In this document: one piece after another, positions 23,784 through 28,332 of the stretch | Position numbering within the stretch: position 1 is the first letter of the stretch | Layout of the letters: every line of letters begins with the position of its first letter | IMG/VR virus record: IMGVR_UViG_3300036832_000230 | Coordinates: 1-28,332 of that record | Source of the DNA: a virus | Direction: 5' to 3' (one strand) | Length of the DNA: 28,332 bases | Position numbers and translations under genes: made by a program | The notes under the pieces: generated by a model | What the model was told of the DNA's origin: nothing | Databases searched by the model: none | Seen by the model: only the letters and a program-made list of their open reading frames with translations

Positions 23784-24503
23784 ATGCCTCTGACCGACAA
23801 GCTCAAGACCTGGACCCAGCCTGCGCCGACGCCGCAGGAGCTTGGCGGCGCGCAGCAGCAGACCGGCGACGCTCAGACTGGGGGCGGGCAGCAGCAGACC
23901 GGCGGTGGCGCGGCCCAGCAGCCAGCCAGTCTCTCGGACTTTGGGATCGTCGCCGGGAACGAAAACCTGATGGGGACGATCCCCTATCTCAGGACGCAGG
24001 CCGAGGCGGCGCGGCAGCGGCTCGGCCCGGCCGGGGCGGCTGCGGCGGAAATGACGGGCGCAGCCACCAGTCCGACCAACATCTTGTATCGGGTCCCCTT
24101 CGCCGGTCCTGGCCTTGCAGGCGGCCTGCACGAAGGCATCAAGGCCTATAACGCGCAGCCGAACTGGATACCGACTTGGTCTGACGCGGAGAAGATCGGC
24201 GCGGCGACGGCTGAGGGCGCGGGGGCGGGCTACGCCGGGGCTGGCGTAGCCAAGGCGCTGACCAAGCCTGATCTGTACAAGTGGGGCGGCGGCCTGCTTG
24301 GCGCCGCCGCCACCCATCAGTTCCTCCCGTCCTGGTTTCCCGGTCAGGAGCTGCTGGGCGCGACGGGCGCGTATAACGCCGCCAAACAGGGGGCTGACTG
24401 GACCGCCAACAAACTCGCCAACCCTGCGGCCCAGCAGGCTATCAAGAACTTAATCCAGGGCGGCAACGCCGCCACCTGGAACCAGTGGCAGGCTGGATCG
24501 TAG
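23784..24503 (+). CDS. Probable ejection protein, last late gene
   Basis: A 239-residue protein. The first 55 residues are Gln/Gly-rich. Later there are weakly hydrophobic small-residue helices (AATAEGAGAGYAGAGVAKAL, GGGLLGAAATHQFLPSW), a pattern seen in membrane-inserting ejection proteins. It ends three bases before the end of the converging minus-strand gene, without room for a terminator. The ribosome binding site is weak (GGGTGAG). Confidence 0.6.
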   Translation: MPLTDKLKTWTQPAPTPQELGGAQQQTGDAQTGGGQQQTGGGAAQQPASLSDFGIVAGNENLMGTIPYLRTQAEAARQRLGPAGAAAAEMTGAATSPTNILYRVPFAGPGLAGGLHEGIKAYNAQPNWIPTWSDAEKIGAATAEGAGAGYAGAGVAKALTKPDLYKWGGGLLGAAATHQFLPSWFPGQELLGATGAYNAAKQGADWTANKLANPAAQQAIKNLIQGGNAATWNQWQAGS

Positions 24504-24505
24504 GG

Positions 24506-24718
24506 TCATCCTATCCAGGCGTGGCCCAGGACGACCAGCCAGCCGAGGCCGACGACTGCGGTTACGATCCACAGCGTTCGGAGGCTCGGCCCTGGCTTCG
24601 GCGGCTTCGCCGTCGGGAACAAGGCGGCGGCCTCCGGCCGCTTCGGCGCGTCGAGCATCTTGACGATGACGCTCGCCAGAAAAGCGGTGACCAGGAGCGA
24701 GAGCAAGGCATGCATCAT
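24506..24718 (-). CDS. Small two-helix membrane protein
   Basis: A 70-residue protein with helices about 4-20 (LLSLLVTAFLASVIVKML) and 48-68 (TLWIVTAVVGLGWLVVLG), joined by a Pro/Lys-rich loop (APKRPEAAALFPTAKPPKP). Two helices plus a polar loop fit the general shape of a class II holin, but it is not beside a lysis enzyme. It is the last gene of a minus-strand series of ATGA-coupled genes and meets the late operon tail to tail. Confidence 0.6.
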   Translation of the reverse strand: MMHALLSLLVTAFLASVIVKMLDAPKRPEAAALFPTAKPPKPGPSLRTLWIVTAVVGLGWLVVLGHAWIG

Positions 24719-24873
24719 GTTGACGCCTTCCGCAGGAGCTTGGCGAGCTGGTCGCGCTCACGCTTGTTGAGGGCGAAGGGCCGACGCTGAAGCTGCGCCA
24801 GGAGCGCGGCCTCGGCTTCGGTCAGTCCCCGGCGTAAGCCAGGGACCTTGTCGGCGGGCCAGAGGGCGTTCAT
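24715..24873 (-). CDS. Small basic protein
   Basis: A 52-residue product starting MNALWPADKVPGLRRGLTEA and continuing as a charged helix (KRERDQLAKLLRKAST). Both ends overlap the neighbours by ATGA, so it is coupled to the membrane proteins on each side. I see no known domain. Start chosen at ATG 24873 because of that overlap. Confidence 0.55.
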   Translation of the reverse strand: MNALWPADKVPGLRRGLTEAEAALLAQLQRRPFALNKRERDQLAKLLRKAST

Positions 24874-25073
24874 TTCGGTTGCCCTCCGAACAGCGGCGCG
24901 TCGAGGTGGACGTTGATGGTCTGCGGCTGATGCCCGATCCAGGTCGAGAGCGCGATCACTGAGGCGGTCATGATCGCCGCCGCGCCGATGATCGCGGCGA
25001 GCGCCTTCCACGGCTCCCACCGCGCCTGAGCGCGGTAGAGAGCGAGCTGCGCCTCTGCGAGTTCGTCGGTCAT
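24870..25073 (-). CDS. Single-helix membrane protein
   Basis: A 67-residue protein: N-terminal amphipathic helix (ELAEAQLALYRAQARWE), one membrane helix (about 22-43: WKALAAIIGAAAIMTASVIAL) and a short soluble tail (TINVHLDAPLF). GAGGG lies about five bases upstream. Without a cysteine lipobox or a murein-binding part I cannot place it as spanin or holin; a small inner-membrane accessory is all that is shown. Confidence 0.6.
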   Translation of the reverse strand: MTDELAEAQLALYRAQARWEPWKALAAIIGAAAIMTASVIALSTWIGHQPQTINVHLDAPLFGGQPK

Positions 25074-25080
25074 CGCGCCC

Positions 25081-25275
25081 TCAAAAGCTCTGCCGGGCAA
25101 GCCACGCAGGAATATGCGCGCTCTCGGCATAGACGCCGTGGGTGGCGATCCACTCAATCTTGGATTTGGGCAACCAGACCTTACGGCCCTGGGGCGCCGA
25201 GAAGAGGACCGCCTTGGCAGTTTCACGTTCGACGTGGTCGCGGGTCAGGCCGGTATCAACAAGTTCTTTAGACAT
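25081..25275 (-). CDS. Conserved small phage protein (KVWLPKSKIEW type)
   Basis: A 64-residue protein. It has ETAKAVLFSAPQGRKVWLPKS followed by HIPAWLARQSF. The pattern ETxKAxLF..GRxVWLPKS...IPxWLA is familiar from small phage proteins with no known function. Translation starts at ATG 25275, with AAGGGA about eight bases upstream. That ribosome site lies just beneath the structured leader at 25298-25369, so its expression may depend on that structure. Confidence 0.65.
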   Translation of the reverse strand: MSKELVDTGLTRDHVERETAKAVLFSAPQGRKVWLPKSKIEWIATHGVYAESAHIPAWLARQSF

Positions 25276-25297
25276 TTTGCATTCCCTTACCAGTTGC

Positions 25298-25369
25298 GTC
25301 AGGACCGGCATGCGAAGCCAGCATGCAAGGCAGGGAGCGTCTCCCTCGGCAAAGCCGGGCGGTCCTGAC
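25298..25369 (-). promoter_or_regulatory. Cloverleaf-like structured leader
   Basis: A 10-bp outer stem (25298-25307 with 25360-25369, GTCAGGACCG / CGGTCCTGAC) encloses three perfect hairpins: GCATGC/GCATGC (25308-25326, seven-base loop), AGGGAG/CTCCCT (25332-25346, loop CGT) and CGGC/GCCG (25347-25357, loop AAA). Both strands give the same fold. On the minus strand it ends nine bases before the AAGGGA site of the gene at 25275. It is not a tRNA: there is no T-loop motif and the arms have wrong lengths. Confidence 0.55.
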
Positions 25370-25377
25370 CAACGTCA

Positions 25378-25402
25378 TATAATGATGGCTCGGTTCCATT
25401 GA
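25378..25402 (-). promoter_or_regulatory. Weak possible promoter for the structured leader
   Basis: On the minus strand TTTCAA (25397-25402), a spacer of about 17 bases and TATATG make a poor sigma-70-like pair. Transcription would begin near the base of the cloverleaf. On the plus strand the same spot has a perfect TATAAT (25378-25383) but no -35 element. I give it little weight. Confidence 0.25.
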
Positions 25403-25406
25403 AAGT

Positions 25407-25587
25407 GTGCGGGATGTCCAAATGAAAAGCTCAATGGTTTCTTTGGGGCCTAAAATCCCGCACATCCTCGGAAAGGCCCGGTTTTCCTCAAAAGAGGGCT
25501 TCCGCATCGGAAGTCGGTGCGGGATTTAGGCCCAATGATTTCAGCATCTTAGGCCTCAGTTTTTGGGGTCCGAATTTTGTGCGGGAT
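25407..25587. repeat. Four copies of GTGCGGGAT
   Basis: Exact copies lie at 25407-25415 (+), 25455-25463 (-), 25517-25525 (+) and 25579-25587 (+). The last two extend into longer similarity (minus-strand reading AATCCCGCAC then TTCxGA) and are 62 bases apart. The last copy lies in the end of the zinc-ribbon gene, the others in the gap. Iterated short motifs of this kind serve as binding sites for replication or regulatory proteins. Confidence 0.65.
25446..25533. repeat. Large branched dyad in the 25.5 kb gap
   Basis: GGGCCTAAAATCCCGCAC (25446-25463) pairs with GTGCGGGATTTAGGCCC (25517-25533), 17 bp with one bulged A. The 53 bases between contain the hairpins CCTC/GAGG (25486-25497, loop AAAA) and CTTCCG/CGGAAG (25499-25513, loop CAT). 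The layout, a long outer stem around short hairpins, repeats that of the cloverleaf 80 bases away. No T-run follows. The 25276-25555 gap contains no gene that I trust. Confidence 0.6.
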
Positions 25588-25909
25588 TTTCCTCGTCCAA
25601 GATCGAGGGCCGAAGAAGCCTTTCTTTCAGCGCGGCGAACTGCTCCTGCTCGTGCTTTTTCTTGGCCAGGAGATCGGGGCCGCGCGCCGCGCAGATCGCC
25701 GCCAGGGCGGGGGCCCTGGGCATGCGCCAGATGGCCTGCGAGACACGGATACGCTCGTCCTCGATCGCCTTCGGATTGATGCGCGCCTCGATGACGACCT
25801 CGTTGCAGGCGTCGCAGCAGCGACCGCTCTGGGAGAGCGGATAGGGGTTGTTGCCGATGCGTTCGCAGACGCCGCCGCACAGGCAGCAGCGCGGTTCATG
25901 CTTGGTCAT
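25556..25909 (-). CDS. Zinc-ribbon phage protein
   Basis: A 117-residue protein. The N-terminus holds a four-cysteine zinc site: CCLCGGVCERIGNN, then GRCCDACNEVV. This C-x2-C ... CCxxCN pattern with a GNNPYPLSxSG loop is a recognisable small phage family of unknown role. The remainder is a charged helix (KKKHEQEQFAALKERLL). DNA or RNA binding is plausible. It begins in an ATGA overlap with the small membrane gene before it; its tail runs into the repeat region. Confidence 0.72.
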   Translation of the reverse strand: MTKHEPRCCLCGGVCERIGNNPYPLSQSGRCCDACNEVVIEARINPKAIEDERIRVSQAIWRMPRAPALAAICAARGPDLLAKKKHEQEQFAALKERLLRPSILDEENPAQNSDPKN

Positions 25910-26004
25910 CCGAACACACTCCGCGCCCAGAAGTAGGTCCCCAAGATGAGCATCAGCAGCAGCGCCCAGGCGGGGACCGCGATTGGCGTTCGCAACCATT
26001 CCAT
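25906..26004 (-). CDS. 32-residue single-helix membrane protein
   Basis: A tiny frame from ATG 26004: the product is one transmembrane helix (about 8-26: IAVPAWALLLMLILGTYFW) with a basic end. GAGGAGG lies seven bases before this ATG; an ATG at 26010, two codons upstream, sits too close to it. The end overlaps the zinc-ribbon start (ATGA). The strong ribosome site and the overlaps on both sides are the evidence that it is real. Confidence 0.55.
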   Translation of the reverse strand: MEWLRTPIAVPAWALLLMLILGTYFWARSVFG

Positions 26005-26006
26005 TG

Positions 26007-26294
26007 TCATGCCTCCTCGGTGAGCTTCGCTTCGCAGCCGAACTTGTGCAGCGCGTCGACGATCTTGGCGGCGCGGCGCCTCAGATCGCGCGCGATCACG
26101 TCGCGGATTTCCTTCGACGCCTCGGCGCTCAGACCATCAAAGGCAATGGACACCACTCCGCTGGTCCCTTGCTTGACCACGCCATGCAGGCTCTCAAGAA
26201 CGACATCCTTGATCTCTTTGCGCTGGGCGTGGAGGGCGTCCAACCGGCGGTAGAGTTCCTGAATTTTTTTGATGTCGGTCGCGGTCAGCGTCAT
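26007..26294 (-). CDS. Small helical protein, unknown
   Basis: A 95-residue protein with an N-terminal coiled-coil-like helix (DIKKIQELYRRLDALHAQRK), a short beta part (GVVSIAFDGL) and a second long helix (KEIRDVIARDLRRRAAKIV). GGAGG lies four bases before the ATG. No domain is recognised; this is the usual appearance of a small regulatory or accessory phage protein. Its stop overlaps an upstream ATG of the next gene. Confidence 0.6.
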   Translation of the reverse strand: MTLTATDIKKIQELYRRLDALHAQRKEIKDVVLESLHGVVKQGTSGVVSIAFDGLSAEASKEIRDVIARDLRRRAAKIVDALHKFGCEAKLTEEA

Positions 26295-26334
26295 CGGGCC
26301 TCCGGTCAAAAATCTATAAGGGGAGAAAACAATT

Positions 26335-26601
26335 TCACAGCGCCTCCAGGTACTCAGGCTCAAGGCTCGTCAAAATGATCGAGTGATAAGCGCGGCCATA
26401 CGGTCCCCAGACGACAAGCATGCCGAAGCTGCCGAACCCGATCACGATGAAATCAGTGTCCATCATCACAGCTCCTCCCATCAGCTCGGCGTCGCCGGTC
26501 ACGACCACGCCCCGAAGGTCCTCCAATGCGACAGGGGCCGCCAGCTCTTTCGAACTGACGGCCCCATCGCCTACCGGGATGATGGTGAGCGCGCCTCGCA
26601 T
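26335..26601 (-). CDS. Small hydrophobic protein downstream of integrase
   Basis: An 88-residue protein whose ATG overlaps the integrase stop (ATGA). It is beta-rich and hydrophobic, with MMDTDFIVIGFGSFGMLVVW and a tail YHSIILTSLEPEYLEAL. No signal peptide, no clear membrane helix and no recognised domain. Coupled translation with the integrase is the main support. Confidence 0.55.
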   Translation of the reverse strand: MRGALTIIPVGDGAVSSKELAAPVALEDLRGVVVTGDAELMGGAVMMDTDFIVIGFGSFGMLVVWGPYGRAYHSIILTSLEPEYLEAL

Positions 26602-27734
26602 CAGGCGCTGCGAGCGAAGAACGCCTCGCCGCCCTCGGCGGCTTTCTTGTCGTTGAAGCTCTTCACGTACTTGGCCGCAACCGCGATGGTCAGGCCGAAG
26701 TGCGCCATGATGTGCTTCTCACTGGCGCCAGCCTCCAGAGCGCGCGTGATGGCGGTATGGCGCAGGCCGTGCGCGGTGCAATCGGGGATGCCGATCTCAT
26801 CGCAGGTGCGCGCCATCCAGCCGCTGACGTAGCCAGCGTCGAGCTGCTCGCCGGTCTTCTCGGCGCCGAAGAACGTCGTCTTGCCGCATGGGCCAGCGTC
26901 GATCGCCGCCTTCAGCGAAGGCGTGACCGGAACGGTGAAGCCCTTGCCGGTCTTCTGCCGTTTGGTCGAGATGCACAGCTCGCCCTTCGGGTTGGTGAAC
27001 AGGTCCGAGGGAGCTGCGGCGCAGGCGTCGACGCAGGCCATGCCGAGCTGCATCAGCTCGTAGATGATCCGGCCGCGCGTGCCGATCGGGAAGGCGTTCT
27101 CCCAGACGCGCTGATTGGCAGGCGTCCAGGCGATATGGCCTTCCTCCTCGTCGCTACGGTCGTGGCGCTTGACGCCGACGGCCGGGTTCACCAGGACGAG
27201 CCTGCCGTCGAGGGCCTTGCTGGCCTCAGAGCTGCCCGCCCATGCGTACAGGGCCTCGATGACGGCGACGGCCTTGTTGGCCATCGCCTTGGCGTCTGGG
27301 TCCGCATCGCGGATGTCGATCACGTCCTGGCTATTGATGGCGCGGAACGGCACATCGCCCTGCTTTAGGCCGATGCGGGTCAAGATGGTGCGATGCTGCT
27401 TCTTGGTGGCGTCGCGGAAGCCCTTGCCGGTCTTGGCCGCCATCCAGGCGAGATAGGCGTCGATCAGCCACTGCAGGCTCGTCGGATCGGTGCGGCCAAC
27501 CTTGACCGTCTTCTTCGGCGCGGCGGCGTTGGGGCGGCCATAGAGGGCGGCGCGATAGGCCTCGATGAAGCCCACCGAGTTCGGCTCGCCGAGGATCGGA
27601 ATGCGCTTCTCATGGCCGAGGCGGAAGTAGTATTTTTTGGTCCCATTGCGGTGATCGATCTCGCAGTGGAGGCCTTTGCGACGCACCATGGTTTCCCGAT
27701 CGGCGTCGCTCAATTTGCGTGAAAAAGTAGTCAT
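26601..27734 (-). CDS. int: Tyrosine integrase with a substituted catalytic arginine
   Basis: A 377-residue phage-type tyrosine recombinase for site-specific integration. The N-terminal arm domain covers about 1-80 (GTKKYYFRLGH), the core-binding domain about 85-180 and the catalytic domain 200-360. Visible active-site parts are K261 or K264 in RQKTGKG, H322 and R325 in AHGLRH, H345 in MAHFG and the nucleophile Y356 in KYVKS. The first arginine, expected in the TGxR motif, is missing: the sequence is LGMACVD, with A233 (codon at 27036-27038) at its place. The gene is full length and has no frame break. Start ATG 27734 follows the upstream stop directly. Confidence 0.88.
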   Translation of the reverse strand: MTTFSRKLSDADRETMVRRKGLHCEIDHRNGTKKYYFRLGHEKRIPILGEPNSVGFIEAYRAALYGRPNAAAPKKTVKVGRTDPTSLQWLIDAYLAWMAAKTGKGFRDATKKQHRTILTRIGLKQGDVPFRAINSQDVIDIRDADPDAKAMANKAVAVIEALYAWAGSSEASKALDGRLVLVNPAVGVKRHDRSDEEEGHIAWTPANQRVWENAFPIGTRGRIIYELMQLGMACVDACAAAPSDLFTNPKGELCISTKRQKTGKGFTVPVTPSLKAAIDAGPCGKTTFFGAEKTGEQLDAGYVSGWMARTCDEIGIPDCTAHGLRHTAITRALEAGASEKHIMAHFGLTIAVAAKYVKSFNDKKAAEGGEAFFARSA

Positions 27735-27739
27735 TTCCC

Positions 27740-27973
27740 TTACCAGTTCTTCCAGTCACGTGCCTCCCGCTTTTCACTCAGCTCAGGGCTGTCGGCATCC
27801 GGTGCGGGAGGATGGAACCGAGCCAACTTCTCCATGTAAGCGTCGTCCAGCGGGATTACAACGGATGTATCCCCGGCGATCTCCAGGCGCACGATCTTCG
27901 CCCCCATGTACTTGGCGGCGCGGATCAGCCTGACGTAGTCCCGCTGCAGCGGGCCTCTGGCTTTAGTGGGCAT
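27740..27973 (-). CDS. Small protein upstream of integrase
   Basis: A 77-residue protein. The middle, DYVRLIRAAKYMGAKIVRLE followed by AGDTSVVIPLDD, matches a short helix-plus-strands pattern common just before integrases in alphaproteobacterial prophages. It might be a recombination directionality factor, but it has no recognisable winged-helix motif. GGAGG lies six bases upstream; it overlaps the previous gene by eleven bases and ends five bases before the integrase. Confidence 0.6.
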   Translation of the reverse strand: MPTKARGPLQRDYVRLIRAAKYMGAKIVRLEIAGDTSVVIPLDDAYMEKLARFHPPAPDADSPELSEKREARDWKNW

Positions 27974-28292
27974 CAGGAGCCTCCAGGGCGGCCTTCAGCA
28001 GGAGGCGGCCCTTTGCCTCATCGTCGGCCTCGCCCCCCTCCACGTCGGCCCTGGCGAGGCCTGGGAGGGGCATGTCAATCCCGAAATTCGGGAGTTCGTC
28101 GGGAGTAGCGAACCGGCTCGCTACAGTGCTGGGCCGGTTCGCTACAGCGTTTCGGACAGAAGGGAGTTTCTGCCCTACTCCGCACCGCTGCGCCCAGGGG
28201 TAGGCCCAGTGGCTATAGCGGTGACAGGCCTTCGCCTGGGCGGGCGTCTGGACCGTCAGGGCGAGCGTCAGGGCCAGGGCGATCGATTTCAT
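27963..28292 (-). CDS. Secreted protein with CHRYSHW motif
   Basis: A 109-residue exported protein. It has a signal peptide (MKSIALALTLALTVQTPAQA, cleavage likely after AQA), then ACHRYSHWAYPWAQRCGVG. The mature domain with Cys-His-Tyr-Ser ... Tyr-Pro ... Arg-Cys is a pattern I recall from small alphaproteobacterial and phage proteins, with one likely disulfide. The rest is disordered (Pro, Ala, Asp, Glu). As a secreted product in the lysogeny arm it may act on the lysogen surface, but no function is known. GGAG lies seven bases upstream. Confidence 0.65.
   Translation of the reverse strand: MKSIALALTLALTVQTPAQAKACHRYSHWAYPWAQRCGVGQKLPSVRNAVANRPSTVASRFATPDELPNFGIDMPLPGLARADVEGGEADDEAKGRLLLKAALEAPDAH
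28105..28145. repeat. 13-bp inverted repeat inside the secreted-protein gene
   Basis: GTAGCGAACCGGC (28105-28117) and GCCGGTTCGCTAC (28133-28145) are perfect inverted copies around a 15-base spacer. TCGCTACAG also occurs twice in the same direction (28118 and 28139). It lies in the coding region for the disordered part of the secreted protein. It could be an operator-like site, a hairpin in the mRNA, or a repeat inserted in flexible coding sequence. Confidence 0.6.
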
Positions 28293-28332
28293 TCCTCGAC
28301 TCCAAGAGTTTGCGCACCGCGACCACGATCGT
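28289..28332 (-). CDS. C-terminal end of an upstream gene (partial, doubtful)
   Basis: One minus-strand frame is open from the right edge and ends GAQTLGVEE-stop in an ATGA overlap with the secreted-protein start. All genes on this arm are joined in this manner, so it is probably the end of another gene. Only about 14 residues are seen, so nothing can be said about it. Confidence 0.35.
   Translation of the reverse strand, partial: DRGRGAQTLGVEE

Noticed and set aside
24461-24475. GGCGGC-AAC-GCCGCC hairpin as a terminator for the late operon
   Set aside because: It lies inside the last late gene and no T-run follows on either strand.
25298-25369. tRNA gene at the cloverleaf
   Set aside because: The arms have lengths unlike tRNA, there is no TTCRA T-loop, no D-loop GG and no sensible anticodon arm on either strand.
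25268-25507. A 79-residue frame across the dyad region (minus strand)
   Set aside because: It has no ribosome site, overlaps the gene at 25275, and its sequence is fully explained by repeats and stems.
25488-25880. Alternative minus-strand frame over the zinc-ribbon gene
   Set aside because: Arg-rich shadow; the overlapping frame has a clear four-cysteine motif and an ATGA coupled start.
25282-27748. Shared 14-mer AACTGGTAAGGGAA (minus) at 25282-25295 and 27735-27748 as attachment site
   Set aside because: A 14-base match is expected about once by chance in a window of this size; it also contains a ribosome-site-like AAGGGA, which explains similarity.

Overview
The window is part of a temperate, tailed-phage genome (prophage or phage contig) from a GC-rich alphaproteobacterium, most likely of the Rhizobiales type. 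The virion genes read like a short-tailed (podovirus-like) phage: a P22-type portal, an SU10-type major capsid protein, a head-tail adaptor, a P22 gp10-like tail protein and a run of large low-complexity proteins suited to genome ejection. The host guess rests on codon use, small-gene families usual in alphaproteobacterial prophages, and a PEP-CTERM protein of a type I associate with Rhizobiales. No clear host housekeeping gene is present.

Layout. Positions 2-457 hold the end of the large terminase. A secreted PEP-CTERM protein (454-1164, minus strand) lies between terminase and portal as an inserted cargo gene. From 1423 to 24503 all genes are on the plus strand in a tightly overlapping late operon. 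It runs: portal; terminator and dyad; small protein; scaffold; structured leader; major capsid; two small proteins; polyvalent zincin-like protein; proline-rich protein; several small proteins including a two-helix membrane protein; LamG-like adhesin; adaptor; collagen-like fibre; collar-type fibre with a histidine needle; gp10-like tail protein; HNH endonuclease; two small proteins; an S74-like glutamine-rich protein; an M15 peptidase-transglycosylase; and three probable ejection proteins. From 24506 to the right edge everything is on the minus strand: small membrane proteins, a zinc-ribbon protein, a tyrosine integrase and a secreted protein. This is the lysogeny and accessory arm.

How it fits together. 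Portal, scaffold, capsid and terminase build and fill the head; the adaptor and gp10-like protein close it; two fibres with the same N-terminal docking module plus the LamG-like protein probably bind the host; the zincin-like protein, the M15-transglycosylase protein and their low-complexity neighbours probably enter or breach the envelope with the DNA. The integrase would carry out lysogeny, but its first catalytic arginine reads as alanine. The PEP-CTERM protein could change the lysogen surface through the host exosortase.

The least explained signals are not protein genes. They are a 280-base gene-free stretch on the minus arm (about 25276-25555) with two multi-branched dyads and a nine-base motif repeated four times, four tandem hairpins in the capsid leader, and a 54-base imperfect dyad after the portal terminator. 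All structures were read by eye; none was folded or searched.
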